Assembly (NCBI GenBank): GCA_964352675.1
Contig: CAYGSN010000004.1
Coordinates: 1 to 64,000 of the forward strand
Length of the DNA stretch: 64,000 bases
DNA from: CAYGSN01 sp964352675
Lineage (GTDB): Bacteria; Pseudomonadota; Alphaproteobacteria; Micavibrionales; Micavibrionaceae
Direction of reading: 5' to 3'
The notes under the pieces: generated by a model
Told to the model about the DNA's origin: nothing
Databases searched by the model: none
Seen by the model: the letters and a program-made list of their open reading frames with translations, nothing else
Translations under genes and position numbers: made by a program
Part shown: positions 7,860 to 17,484 of the stretch, piece after piece
Layout: each line of letters starts with the position of its first letter
How positions within the stretch are numbered: the first letter of the stretch is position 1

Positions 7860-7905
7860 AAACTCCGCTCTTGCCCTGTCTTCCAGTGTAGTTTAAATAA
7901 AATCT

Positions 7906-9006
7906 ATGAACGACATCCAAAACCTAAAAACCGAACTGACCCAAGCCATTGAGGCCGCAAATGACCTCAAAGCGCTCGATGATGTGCGCGTCTCTGCCCT
8001 GGGCAAAAAGGGCCAGGTCACCGCGCTGATGAAAACGCTGGGCCAGATGAGCCCGGAGGAGCGTCAGGAACAAGGCCCGCTGCTTAATGCGCTGAAAGAC
8101 AAAATCGCCGCACTGATTGAGCGGCAGGAAGCCGTGCTGAAAAAGCAGGAGCTTGATCAACGCCTTGCGAGCGAAACCATCGACATTACCCTGTCCCCGC
8201 GCCCGGCGCAGATGGGCAAGATCCATCCGCTGTCCCAAACGATTGACGAGCTGATCACGATTTTCGGGGCCATGGGATTCACCGTTGCCGAAGGGCCAGA
8301 TATCGAGGATGACTGGCATAATTTCACCGCGCTCAATTTCCCGCCCGGCCACCCGGCGCGCGAGATGCAGGACACGTTTTTCCTGCCCGAAGACCCCTCC
8401 GAGAAAGATCCGGAGCGCGCCAAAAAGCTGCTCCGCACGCATACCTCTTCTGTCCAGATCCGCCATATGGAGAATGGCAAACCGCCGTTTAAAACCATCT
8501 GCTTTGGCCGCACCTATCGTTCGGACTGGGACATGACCCACACGCCGATGTTCCACCAGATGGAATGCCTCTATATCGACAAAGATGTGACAATGGGACA
8601 CCTCAAAGGCTGCCTCACCGATTTCGTGCGCGCCTTTTTCGGTATTGACGATCTGCCCGTGCAGTTCCGCCCCAGCTTCTTCCCGTTCGTTGAGCCCGGC
8701 GCGGAGGTTGATATCGGCTATTACAGGAAAGGTGATGGCATCAAACTCGGCAAAGCGCCCGATGGGCAAGAGCAAAAATGGATGGAGATCCTCGGCGCCG
8801 GGATGGTGCACCCGAATGTGCTGAAAAATTGCGGCGTTAATCCGGAGGAATATCAGGGCTTCGCCTTTGGCTGCGGCATTGAGCGCATCACCATGCTCAA
8901 ATACGGCATTCCCGATTTGCGCACGTTTTTTGAGAGCGATATCAGATGGTTGCAGCATTACGGCTTTTCCCCGCTTGATCGGCCAAACAGTGCTAGTGCG
9001 TCATGA
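7906..9006 (+). CDS. pheS: Phenylalanyl-tRNA synthetase alpha subunit
   Basis: The catalytic subunit of the class II alpha2-beta2 PheRS, which charges tRNA-Phe. The 366 residues match the family (330-370). The N-terminal coiled coil (about 1-95) that contacts tRNA is followed by the catalytic core with motif 2 (FKTICFGRTYRSDWDMTH region) and motif 3 (GFAFGCGIERITMLKYGI, near 325). HTSSVQIRHM and the FPFVEPGAEVDI strand are also typical. No ribosome site is visible before the ATG. A GNAT gene overlaps its end by 4 bases and separates it from pheT. Confidence 0.97.
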   Translation: MNDIQNLKTELTQAIEAANDLKALDDVRVSALGKKGQVTALMKTLGQMSPEERQEQGPLLNALKDKIAALIERQEAVLKKQELDQRLASETIDITLSPRPAQMGKIHPLSQTIDELITIFGAMGFTVAEGPDIEDDWHNFTALNFPPGHPAREMQDTFFLPEDPSEKDPERAKKLLRTHTSSVQIRHMENGKPPFKTICFGRTYRSDWDMTHTPMFHQMECLYIDKDVTMGHLKGCLTDFVRAFFGIDDLPVQFRPSFFPFVEPGAEVDIGYYRKGDGIKLGKAPDGQEQKWMEILGAGMVHPNVLKNCGVNPEEYQGFAFGCGIERITMLKYGIPDLRTFFESDIRWLQHYGFSPLDRPNSASAS

Positions 9007-9446
9007 CAGTGACAATTCGCCCTTTGGAAAAAAACGATTTTGATCAGTGGCTGCCGCTCTGGGACGGCAATAATATGGGCCAGCGTGATGAAGATGTTAC
9101 GGCCGAAACATGGCGGCGCTTGCTGGATTCCGCCGCTCAGGTCAATGGCTTATGCGCCGAGCATAAAGGCAAGCTGGTGGGGCTGGTGCATTATATATTG
9201 CACCCGACGACCGGCGCGATTGAGCCTGTATGCTATATGCAGGATGTCTATGTCCATCCGGATCACAGGCATCAGGGGGTAGCCCGAACCCTGGTCACGG
9301 AATTGGCCAAAATTGGGCAAAAACAAAAATGGGCACGCATGCAATGGCTGGCCGAGGCGGATAATATCGCCGCACAAAATTTGTACAAAAATATCGGCGT
9401 GAAGCTGAACTTCACATTGCATGTCATGCCGCTTGGAAAAATGTAA
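9003..9446 (+). CDS. GNAT-family N-acetyltransferase between pheS and pheT
   Basis: A 147-residue acetyltransferase that would move an acetyl group from acetyl-CoA to an unknown amine. The opening VTIRPLEKNDFDQWLPLW, the strand MQDVYVHPDHRHQGVARTLV with the Q-G-x-A acetyl-CoA loop near residues 94-100, and the C-terminal AQNLYKNIGVK helix define the fold. Its ATG overlaps the pheS stop (ATGA) and pheT follows 23 bases later, so it is co-transcribed with both. GNAT proteins can act on ribosomal proteins, tRNA-linked amino acids or small molecules; nothing here decides which. Confidence 0.85.
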   Translation: MTVTIRPLEKNDFDQWLPLWDGNNMGQRDEDVTAETWRRLLDSAAQVNGLCAEHKGKLVGLVHYILHPTTGAIEPVCYMQDVYVHPDHRHQGVARTLVTELAKIGQKQKWARMQWLAEADNIAAQNLYKNIGVKLNFTLHVMPLGKM

Positions 9447-9469
9447 GCCGGAAAATCTAGGACACAGAA

Positions 9470-11872
9470 ATGAAATTTACACTCAACTGGCTAAAACAAC
9501 CCTTGGATACAAAAGCTTCCCTTGAGGAGATTTGTGAGACGCTGACCAATATCGGTCTGGAGGTCGAGGGCGTTGAAGACCCGGCGAAGGACTATGCGCC
9601 ATTCAAGGTCGCCTATATTGAAAAAGCCGAGCCGCATCCGGATGCCGATAAGCTGCAAATCTGCACGGTGAAAACGGAATCCGGTACGCTGCAGGTCGTT
9701 TGCGGCGCGCATAACGCCAAAACCGGCATGTACGGCATTTTCGCGCCCGAAGGCTCTTATGTTCCGGGCATTGATCTGACCCTGAAGAAAACCAAAATCC
9801 GCGGCGTTGAATCGAACGGCATGCTGGTCTCCGAGCGTGAAATGTCGCTGTCCGATGAGCATGACGGCATTATCGAGCTTAAGGGCGAGCCCAAGATCGG
9901 CACGCCCATGGCCGAAGTTTTTGGCCTTGATGATCCGGTTATCGAGATCAACCTGACGCCCAACCGCGCCGATTGCACTGGAATTTACGGCATTGCGCGG
10001 GATTTAGCCGCCGCTGGTTTGGGCACGCTGAAGCCCATAAAAGCCGCGCCCGTGAAAGGCACATTCAAATCCCCGATCGATGTCACAATCGAAGATACGG
10101 AAGGTTGCCCACTGTTCCTTGGCCGTATGATCAAGGGCGTGAAAAACGGCCCGTCGCCGGACTGGCTGCAACAGGCGCTGAAGGCCGTCGGCCTGCGCCC
10201 GATTTCCGCGCTGGTCGATATCACCAATTTCATGACGCTTGATCATGCCCGCCCGCTCCATGTTTATGATGCGGACAAGATTAAGGGCAATATCACTGTC
10301 CGCGCGACCAAAGGCGGCGAGACGCTCGAAGCGCTGGACGATAAAACATACAACGTGACAAAAGAGGCTGTCGGAATTTGTGATGACAGCGGCCTGATCG
10401 GTCTTGGCGGAATTATCGGCGGCACCTCGACTGGATCGGAAGAAAGCACAATGAATGTGTTTTTGGAATGTGCCTATTTCTCCCCCGAACGCATTGCCCG
10501 CACCGGACGTGATATCGGCGTGATCAGCGATGCGCGTTACCGTTTCGAGCGCGGTGTTGATCCGGAATTCACTTATGACGGCATGCATCTGGCCACGCAG
10601 ATGATTCTGGATATTTGCGGCGGCGAGGCCAGCGAAATTGTTGAGGCCGGAAATGTGCCCGAATGGAAACGCGAGATCACCTATGATCCAGCCTATGTGG
10701 AGCAATTGATTGGCCTTGATATCCCTGAAAAACGCCAGTTTGAAATCCTTTCTGCGCTTGGGTTTGAAGTTAAGGGCCAAGGCCCGTTCACCATCACGCC
10801 GCCATCCTGGCGCGGTGATGTGTTTGGAAAAGCCGATATCGCCGAGGAAGTGATCCGCATCATCGGCTTCGACCAGATTCCTTCTATCTCCGTCAACGGC
10901 GCAAATACCGGCACGATTGCCGAAACACCGCTGCTCAGTAAAACACGTTTGGCGCGCAATGCGCTGGCGGCGCGCGGATTGAATGAATGCGTCACCTGGT
11001 CATTTATGAACAGCGATAACGCCTGCAGTTTCGGCCTGAATGACAATGCGCAGCTGCAATCCCTAACGCTTAAAAATGCGATCTCGTCCGAGATTGATGT
11101 CATGCGCCCATCCATCCTGCCGAACCTTATTCAGGCCGCGATCCAGAATGAAGCGCGCGGCTATGGCGATGTTGCGCTGTATGAAATCGGCCCGGTCTTC
11201 GCCGGAACCAAGCCGGAAGACCAGCAGATTATTGCTGCGGGTCTGCGCGCTGGGAAGCATGGCGAGCGCCATTGGAGCGATGCAAATGCCGCACGCGCCG
11301 TTGATGCCTATGACGCCAAGGCCGATGCTCTGGCCGCGCTCGAAGCCTGCGGCGCACCCGCAGCGAACGCGCAAATTTCCCGCGATGCGCCGGATTATTA
11401 CCATCCCGGACGATCCGGCTCTATCCAGCTTGGCCCGAATGTGCTGGCCTATTTTGGTGAAATCCATCCCGGCATCGCGCAGGTCATGGATACGAAGTTC
11501 CCGCTGGCGGGGTTTGAAATTTTCCTGGGCAACATTCCGCAGGCGAAGAAAAAAACCGGCACGGAAAAACCGCTGCTGAAGCTTGAACCGCTGCAACCGC
11601 TGCACCGTGACTTTGCATTCTTAGTGGACGAGAACATTGCGGCCGAGGATCTAACCCGCGCCGCCAAGGCCGCCGATAAAGCGCTTATCACTGATGCGCA
11701 GATTTTTGATGTGTATCAGGGCAAGGGCGTTGAGCCCGGCAAGAAATCCGTTGCGCTGTCGGTGACCATCCAGCCGCGTGAGGCCAGCCTGACCGATAAA
11801 GACATCGAAGAGATCATGAAAAAAATCAGCGACCTGGTGCTGGAAAAAACCGGCGGCGTGCTGAGGGGTTAG
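9470..11872 (+). CDS. pheT: Phenylalanyl-tRNA synthetase beta subunit
   Basis: The 800-residue beta subunit holds the editing site that hydrolyses Tyr-tRNA-Phe and helps bind tRNA. Domains appear in the usual order: an N-terminal EMAP/tRNA-binding domain (about 40-150, with HPDADKLQICTV), B3/B4 editing domain (about 205-375), B5 (about 400-470), the pseudo-catalytic core (about 475-690) and a C-terminal anticodon-binding ferredoxin fold (about 705-800, with PLHRDFAFLVDE). Length is standard. AGGA lies upstream of the ATG. Its last 4 bases overlap the converging fadD gene. Confidence 0.97.
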   Translation: MKFTLNWLKQPLDTKASLEEICETLTNIGLEVEGVEDPAKDYAPFKVAYIEKAEPHPDADKLQICTVKTESGTLQVVCGAHNAKTGMYGIFAPEGSYVPGIDLTLKKTKIRGVESNGMLVSEREMSLSDEHDGIIELKGEPKIGTPMAEVFGLDDPVIEINLTPNRADCTGIYGIARDLAAAGLGTLKPIKAAPVKGTFKSPIDVTIEDTEGCPLFLGRMIKGVKNGPSPDWLQQALKAVGLRPISALVDITNFMTLDHARPLHVYDADKIKGNITVRATKGGETLEALDDKTYNVTKEAVGICDDSGLIGLGGIIGGTSTGSEESTMNVFLECAYFSPERIARTGRDIGVISDARYRFERGVDPEFTYDGMHLATQMILDICGGEASEIVEAGNVPEWKREITYDPAYVEQLIGLDIPEKRQFEILSALGFEVKGQGPFTITPPSWRGDVFGKADIAEEVIRIIGFDQIPSISVNGANTGTIAETPLLSKTRLARNALAARGLNECVTWSFMNSDNACSFGLNDNAQLQSLTLKNAISSEIDVMRPSILPNLIQAAIQNEARGYGDVALYEIGPVFAGTKPEDQQIIAAGLRAGKHGERHWSDANAARAVDAYDAKADALAALEACGAPAANAQISRDAPDYYHPGRSGSIQLGPNVLAYFGEIHPGIAQVMDTKFPLAGFEIFLGNIPQAKKKTGTEKPLLKLEPLQPLHRDFAFLVDENIAAEDLTRAAKAADKALITDAQIFDVYQGKGVEPGKKSVALSVTIQPREASLTDKDIEEIMKKISDLVLEKTGGVLRG

Positions 11873-13569
11873 ACTTCTTTGCCCAACTCCTCGGCGACGA
11901 TGTCTTTACGGCTGAGTTTGCCGATCATGGTTTTAGGCAGAGGATCCTTGCGGAATTCAATCCGTTTGGGCATTTCCATTTTTGAGATTTTGTCTTCCAG
12001 AAACTCCCTCAGATCCGCTTCCGAGAGATCGCGCCCTTCCTTGAGTTTAATCCAGGCCTTCACGATCTCACCGCGCTGCTGATCCGGCAGGCCGGCGACG
12101 ATGCATTCCTCAACATTGGGGTGCAGGTAAATCGCTTCCTCAATGTTACGCGGATAGACGTTATAACCATTGGTGATGATCATGTCCTTGATGCGGTCGA
12201 CGATGTAAACATAACCCTTTTCGTCCATGATCCCAATATCGCCGGTGTAAAGGCGCATCCCGCCGTCGTCGACTTTACGCAGCACGTCTGCCGTCGCCTC
12301 TTGCTTGTTCCAGTATCCTTTCATGACCTGCGGCCCGCGAACACAAACCTCGCCGCGTTCCCCGAAAGGAACCAGCGTGACTTTGTCCTCACGATCGATA
12401 ATCTCAACAATCGTACCGGGCAGGGGCAGGCCGATCGAACCGGCGATATTCTCACCGAAGGGCGGATTGACATGCGTCACCGGCGAGGCTTCGGTCAACC
12501 CGTACCCTTCCACCACCACGGCGCCAGTCTTGGCTTCGAAAGTTTTCTTCACTTCCACAGGTAAAGGCGCGCCGCCGGAGATACAGAATTTAAGGGAGGA
12601 AAGATCAAAGCTGGAGATTTTCTTGTGGTTGTTCATCGCATTGAAAATCGCCGGAACAGCAGCCATATAATCCGGTTTGTGCTTGTTGATCAGCTTGAGT
12701 GTCTGGTTCAGGTCAAAACGCGGGATTGTCAGGATCTGCATCCCCGCATAAACCGCCATATTCATGGTCACCGTCATCGCGAAGACATGGAAAAACGGCA
12801 ACACAGCCACCATCTTTTCCTGCCGCCCCTGCGGATCAGGAAAATTCGCATAGCATTGCACCGCATTGGAATAGAGATTGGCGTGGGTGAGCATCGCGCC
12901 CTTGGGCACACCGGTCGTTCCGCCGGTATATTGCAAAACCGCAATATCGTTCATCACGTCAATCTCCGGAATATCCACTGCATCGTCATTTTTCACGATG
13001 TCATGGAACCAGGAAATACGGTCGGATTTTTCAACCTTTGCAAGGTCCTTAAACTTCAGAAGCGAAAAAAGAATGTTTTTCGGGAAACTCAGAATATCCG
13101 TGAACTTGCAAACTACAATTCTGTTTAGCCGCGTGGAAGACAGCATCTTGTCCATTTTGTCGTACAACATCTCCAGATCCAGTGTGATCATAATATCCAC
13201 TTCGCTGTCTTCAATCTGGTGGGCCAATTCGCGCTCGGCATAAAGCGGATTGAAATTCACCACCGTGGCGCCAATTTTCATCACCGCGTAATAGGCGACA
13301 ACAAAATACGGGCAATTCGGCAGGAACAGTCCGACCCGGTCACCTTTGCGGTATCCCATTTTTTGCAGGCCCGCCGCAAAACGGTCGGCATGCGCCTCAA
13401 GCTCGCGCCAGGAATATTCCTTCCCCATAAAATTCATGCCGGTACGATCCGGATATTTTTGCGCCGCATCATGCAGGAGTGTGTAAAGCGGAGCGGGGCT
13501 GATCTGCATGCCCCAGTCGATATTCGGATCGTAACTTTTGAGCCAGGGAAAATCAGAGTTTTTTATCAT
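11869..13569 (-). CDS. fadD: Long-chain fatty-acid-CoA ligase
   Basis: A 566-residue adenylate-forming enzyme that activates long-chain fatty acids with ATP and CoA for beta-oxidation or lipid synthesis. The AMP-binding P-loop YTGGTTGVPKGAML lies near residues 215-230, GYGLTEASPVTH near 355, and the hinge/C-terminal motifs YTGDIG and VDRIKDMIITNGYNVYP near 440-475, followed by a catalytic Lys in the final segment (PLPKTMIGKLSR). I prefer the ATG at 13569 to the in-frame TTG at 13578, which abuts the only purine-rich tract. It converges with pheT, overlapping by 4 bases. Confidence 0.93.
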   Translation of the reverse strand: MIKNSDFPWLKSYDPNIDWGMQISPAPLYTLLHDAAQKYPDRTGMNFMGKEYSWRELEAHADRFAAGLQKMGYRKGDRVGLFLPNCPYFVVAYYAVMKIGATVVNFNPLYAERELAHQIEDSEVDIMITLDLEMLYDKMDKMLSSTRLNRIVVCKFTDILSFPKNILFSLLKFKDLAKVEKSDRISWFHDIVKNDDAVDIPEIDVMNDIAVLQYTGGTTGVPKGAMLTHANLYSNAVQCYANFPDPQGRQEKMVAVLPFFHVFAMTVTMNMAVYAGMQILTIPRFDLNQTLKLINKHKPDYMAAVPAIFNAMNNHKKISSFDLSSLKFCISGGAPLPVEVKKTFEAKTGAVVVEGYGLTEASPVTHVNPPFGENIAGSIGLPLPGTIVEIIDREDKVTLVPFGERGEVCVRGPQVMKGYWNKQEATADVLRKVDDGGMRLYTGDIGIMDEKGYVYIVDRIKDMIITNGYNVYPRNIEEAIYLHPNVEECIVAGLPDQQRGEIVKAWIKLKEGRDLSEADLREFLEDKISKMEMPKRIEFRKDPLPKTMIGKLSRKDIVAEELGKEV

Positions 13570-13793
13570 AGGGTGCAACCTGCGTTAAGGGTGGGTTTTT
13601 AATGTCTTACCTTTGATTTTAACGTGAATCCGGATTTTATGCTACGCTCAAAAATACGGACCATGTCGTAAAAACGATACAATATTGCGCAAATCCAAGC
13701 TGGATTTCTCCTTGATTTTAGGGCATTATGGGTATGTATAAATTATTCAAGTTTCTATTATCTTCATTTTTCGTGTCATTAGGGTAAGTATCT

Positions 13794-14318
13794 TTGAGCA
13801 CCGTCGCCAACGAAAATCTCCAGCAGGATACTCTTTCAGAATCAGAGTTTGAGCCGATCGAACTTCACCTGAAGTGGTTCAACGGAACAAAAGGTTTTGG
13901 GTTTGTTGTTCCGGAGGATGAAAGCTTTGATGCTTTCATCCATATCACCACGCTGCAAAAAGCAGGGCTTCATGCCGTAGGCGAAGGTGCCATTTTAAAG
14001 TGCACGCTTTTTGATGGCCCAAAGGGCAAACAGGTCAAGGATATTACTGAAGTTATCAATCCCGGCGAAGTCAACCTGATGCCTGAAACGGACAGTGAAG
14101 ACGGCACGTATTCCATGGGGGGCCTGGTGAAATGGTACAAACCGGAAAAAGGATTCGGCTTTGTTATTCCCGATGACGGCATGAAAGATATTTTTGTGCA
14201 CAAAAGCCTGCTGGACAAGCTCGAAATAGAAGAGCTGGAATCCGGGCAGCGCGTTAAGGTTACGCTGAAGGCTGTTGAAAAAGGCCGCGAAGCCGTCGAT
14301 ATTGAGATTATTCGTTAG
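13794..14318 (+). CDS. Double cold-shock-domain protein
   Basis: A 174-residue protein with two OB-fold cold shock domains that bind single-stranded nucleic acid. The first (about 24-88) has KGFGFV and DAFIHIT; the second (about 106-174) has KGFGFV and DIFVHKSL. The linker is acidic. Single-domain CspA proteins are about 70 residues, while tandem-domain forms are frequent in alphaproteobacteria and have been linked to stress and stationary phase. The start is TTG at 13794 with AGGG upstream. Its 3' end overlaps the converging RND permease gene by 11 bases. Confidence 0.88.
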   Translation: MSTVANENLQQDTLSESEFEPIELHLKWFNGTKGFGFVVPEDESFDAFIHITTLQKAGLHAVGEGAILKCTLFDGPKGKQVKDITEVINPGEVNLMPETDSEDGTYSMGGLVKWYKPEKGFGFVIPDDGMKDIFVHKSLLDKLEIEELESGQRVKVTLKAVEKGREAVDIEIIR

Positions 14319-17300
14319 AACTTTTTAAGTCTAACTTTGACTTTCGTCCAGAGAGAGATTTTCCAAAGTTTTCCCGCAACATGAGGGCCGAAGGCGTAAC
14401 GATCAACGTTAGAACGGTTGAAAAACTTAGGCCAAACACGACGGCTGTGGAAAGCTGCGCCCACCATTGCGTGGACGGCGCGCCGATGCTCACCTCACGC
14501 GCGACAAAATCAATATTCATTTGCAGCACCATCGGCATCAAGCCCACAACTGTGGTTACCGTTGTTAACAAGACCGGACGCAGGCGCTGCGCGCCCGTAC
14601 GCAAGATAAGTTCCCGCACATCCATTTTATCGCTATAATCCCGGCGCAAAATATCGAACGTATCGATCAGCACGATATTGTTGTTCACAATAATACCCGC
14701 CAGAGCAATCACCCCAACCCCACTCATGATAATGCCAAAAGGCTGGCCAGTGACCATCAAACCGATCATCACGCCAATCGTGCTCATAATCACCGCAGTC
14801 AAAATCAGCAGTGCGCTGTAGAAGCTGTTGAACTGAGTCACCAGAATAATGGCCATGATAAAAAGCGCCACAACAAAAGCATTCATCAGGAAGGCTTGCG
14901 AGCGTTTCTGGTCTTCATCCTCGCCCTTAAAGCTGATTTCAATATCCGGATCGAATTTATCGGCATTCTCCGCCAGCCAGTTTTTAACCTGCTCCACCTT
15001 CGCATTGGTATTCACACCGGGCGGCAGATCCGCCTTCACGGTGACCACGCGCTTCTGGTCAACACGGTTAAGTGTTCCCACAGCCGGTTGGGCCTTGCGC
15101 TCCACGAAATTGCTAATCGGGATCGCGCCGCCGCCGCTCTGTGATCCTTCTATACGAACCCTATCAAGTTGATCCAGCGTCCGGTCTTCCGTGTCGTGAC
15201 GCACCACAATATCAATCTCGTCATCACTGTCATCCGGGCGGTATTCAGCAACCAACAATCCATTTGTAACCATCCGAATATAAAATCCGACCGTAGTCAG
15301 GTCCAGCCCAAATTTTGCGGCCTGGGCACGGTCTACTTCCATTTCCCAATCAATGCCAGGCAGAGGGCGACTGTCCTCCACATCTCGAAAATCACCAAGC
15401 TCCTCAAGCGCAGCCAAAACCGTTTCAGCAGACGCATCCAGCTTTTCCGGAAAGCGCGACGCCAGCTGCACCTGCACCGCTTTTCCGGTGGGCGGTCCAC
15501 CTTCCTGCTTTTGGGTTTCAATCCGTATACCGGCAATATCGGAGGTTTTTTTACGGATCGTATCGAGAATTTCATCCGCCGGGGGACGCTCATCCCACTC
15601 CTTAAACTGCAACTGAATTTGCCCTACCACATCTTCTGCTAATTCCGATCCCTTTTGAGCAGAACCACCGGAGCGCGTATAAACCGTCTTGATCCCGTCT
15701 GTTTCCAGCACGCGCCGCTCCACCTCCCGCACCAATTTGTCCTTCTCAAAGATAGACAAATTGCCGCGCGCATGGACCAATACGGTAGAAAAATCAGGTT
15801 CGATGTCCGGAAAAAACTCAACCCCCTTGCCGAACTTGCCATAGGCGAACATAACCCCAACAAGCAAAACCACCGAAGTCAGCAACACCAAAGATGGCCG
15901 ATTCAGGCAAGTGTCCAACACCTTTAAATAACCGCCAGTAAAACCTTTTACCTCTTTTAAATCACCATTTTCAGCCGCAGCCAGCATCTTCTGCGTTTTC
16001 TCATCCACTGCGCCAGGCTTGCCGATCAGCGCGCCCATCACCGGAACGAACACCAGCGCCATCAGCAGAGAGGACGACAAAACTGCGATCAGGGTAATCG
16101 GCATGTATTTCATGAACTCGCCCACCACATCCGGCCAGAACAAGAGCGGCGCAAAAGCCGCCAGCGTGGTTGCCGTGGAGGATGTGATTGGCCATGCCAT
16201 GCGTTTGGAAGCAATGGCATACGCTTCTTTACGCGGCAGCCCTTCCGCCATTTTCCTATCCGCCAGCTCTACAACAACAATGGCACCGTCAACCAGCATA
16301 CCGGTGGAGAGAATAAGCGAAAACAACACCACGATATTCACGGTCAGGCCCATTGTGAAAATCACAAGGATACCGGTCAGAAACGCCCCCGGAATGGCAA
16401 CACCCACTAGCCCGGCAGCCCGCACGCCCAGCGCCCAGACCACCACAATCATGACCAGCAATATCGCGCTGATCACATTGTTTTGCAAATCCGCAAGCAT
16501 GGTGCGGATGGTTTTGGATTCATCCTGAGTATAAGCAACCTCAACATTGTCGGGCCAGAGTTTTTGCTCTGTCTCGACGATTTTGCGTACCGCCTCAATC
16601 GTGTCGATGATATTTTCGCCGGAGCGTTTAACCACCTCAATTGCAATCGCACGTTCCCCGTTCAGGCGCGCAAAATTCTCCGGGTCTTTAAAAGTTCGAC
16701 GAATTTCGGCAATATCGCCTACTGTAATTGCAGAATCCCCGCTTACCCGCAGCGGCATATTCATGATGTCAAAAACACTTTCGAACAGGCCCGGAACCTC
16801 AATGGCAAAACGCCCCGCTCCGGTGTCCAGATTTCCAGCTGCGACCAGACGGTTGGAACGGTTGAAAAAATCCAGGATCTGGACGCCGTCCAGCCCATAG
16901 CTTTCCAGCAATTCAGGCTTGACTATGATCTCAACCAATTCTTCGCGATCACCCGCAATACCAGCCTCCAGAACGGAGGAAATCCCTTCGATTTTATCCT
17001 GTAAATCCCGCGCAAGGCGTAGAAGAGCACGCTCCGGAACATCTCCGGACAAGGTAACAATGAGCACAGGAAAGAGACTGAAATTTACCTCCGTCACTTT
17101 CGGCTCGTCCACCTCATCGGGTAAATCGGGTCGAACCTGATCCACTGCTTTTTGCACATCGTCCAGCGCCTTGTCCTTGTCAAATCCGGCCTGAAATTCC
17201 AGCAGCACAAATCCGCCGCCCTGATACGCGGTCGAGCGCATTTCCTTGATCCCCTCAATGGTGGACATTTCCTGTTCCAACGGCCGGATCAGAAGCCGCT

Positions 17301-17484
17301 CGGAATCATCCGGAGAAATTCCTTCCAAATATGTTGAGACATAAATTTGCGGGATATCGATATCAGGGGAAGATTCTTTGGGAATCGCAAGATAGGAATA
17401 AGTGCCTGCAATGATAAGCAACAGGAAGACGGACAACACCGTGCGCACATGCGAAAGCGAGGCATCGATAATCGGCGCCATCAT
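14308..17484 (-). CDS. RND-family efflux permease (AcrB/MMPL-like inner-membrane pump)
   Basis: A 1058-residue proton-driven inner-membrane pump with two copies of the TM1 + large periplasmic loop + TM2-6 plan. The start ATG at 17484 overlaps the stop of the adaptor gene (ATGA); an upstream extension is only the antisense reading of that gene. TM1 begins near residue 14 (TVLSVFLLLIIAG). TM4 carries GMLVDGAIVVVELADRK, so only the first of AcrB's two key Asp residues (D407/D408) is present, and the TM10 Lys position reads Asn in GIIVNNNIVLIDTF. These substitutions are common in non-AcrB RND branches, so substrate and coupling may differ. No outer-membrane channel gene is adjacent. Confidence 0.92.
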   Translation of the reverse strand: MMAPIIDASLSHVRTVLSVFLLLIIAGTYSYLAIPKESSPDIDIPQIYVSTYLEGISPDDSERLLIRPLEQEMSTIEGIKEMRSTAYQGGGFVLLEFQAGFDKDKALDDVQKAVDQVRPDLPDEVDEPKVTEVNFSLFPVLIVTLSGDVPERALLRLARDLQDKIEGISSVLEAGIAGDREELVEIIVKPELLESYGLDGVQILDFFNRSNRLVAAGNLDTGAGRFAIEVPGLFESVFDIMNMPLRVSGDSAITVGDIAEIRRTFKDPENFARLNGERAIAIEVVKRSGENIIDTIEAVRKIVETEQKLWPDNVEVAYTQDESKTIRTMLADLQNNVISAILLVMIVVVWALGVRAAGLVGVAIPGAFLTGILVIFTMGLTVNIVVLFSLILSTGMLVDGAIVVVELADRKMAEGLPRKEAYAIASKRMAWPITSSTATTLAAFAPLLFWPDVVGEFMKYMPITLIAVLSSSLLMALVFVPVMGALIGKPGAVDEKTQKMLAAAENGDLKEVKGFTGGYLKVLDTCLNRPSLVLLTSVVLLVGVMFAYGKFGKGVEFFPDIEPDFSTVLVHARGNLSIFEKDKLVREVERRVLETDGIKTVYTRSGGSAQKGSELAEDVVGQIQLQFKEWDERPPADEILDTIRKKTSDIAGIRIETQKQEGGPPTGKAVQVQLASRFPEKLDASAETVLAALEELGDFRDVEDSRPLPGIDWEMEVDRAQAAKFGLDLTTVGFYIRMVTNGLLVAEYRPDDSDDEIDIVVRHDTEDRTLDQLDRVRIEGSQSGGGAIPISNFVERKAQPAVGTLNRVDQKRVVTVKADLPPGVNTNAKVEQVKNWLAENADKFDPDIEISFKGEDEDQKRSQAFLMNAFVVALFIMAIILVTQFNSFYSALLILTAVIMSTIGVMIGLMVTGQPFGIIMSGVGVIALAGIIVNNNIVLIDTFDILRRDYSDKMDVRELILRTGAQRLRPVLLTTVTTVVGLMPMVLQMNIDFVAREVSIGAPSTQWWAQLSTAVVFGLSFSTVLTLIVTPSALMLRENFGKSLSGRKSKLDLKSSNE

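Noticed and set aside
7924..8958. 344-aa open frame on the minus strand
   Set aside because: Antisense shadow of pheS.
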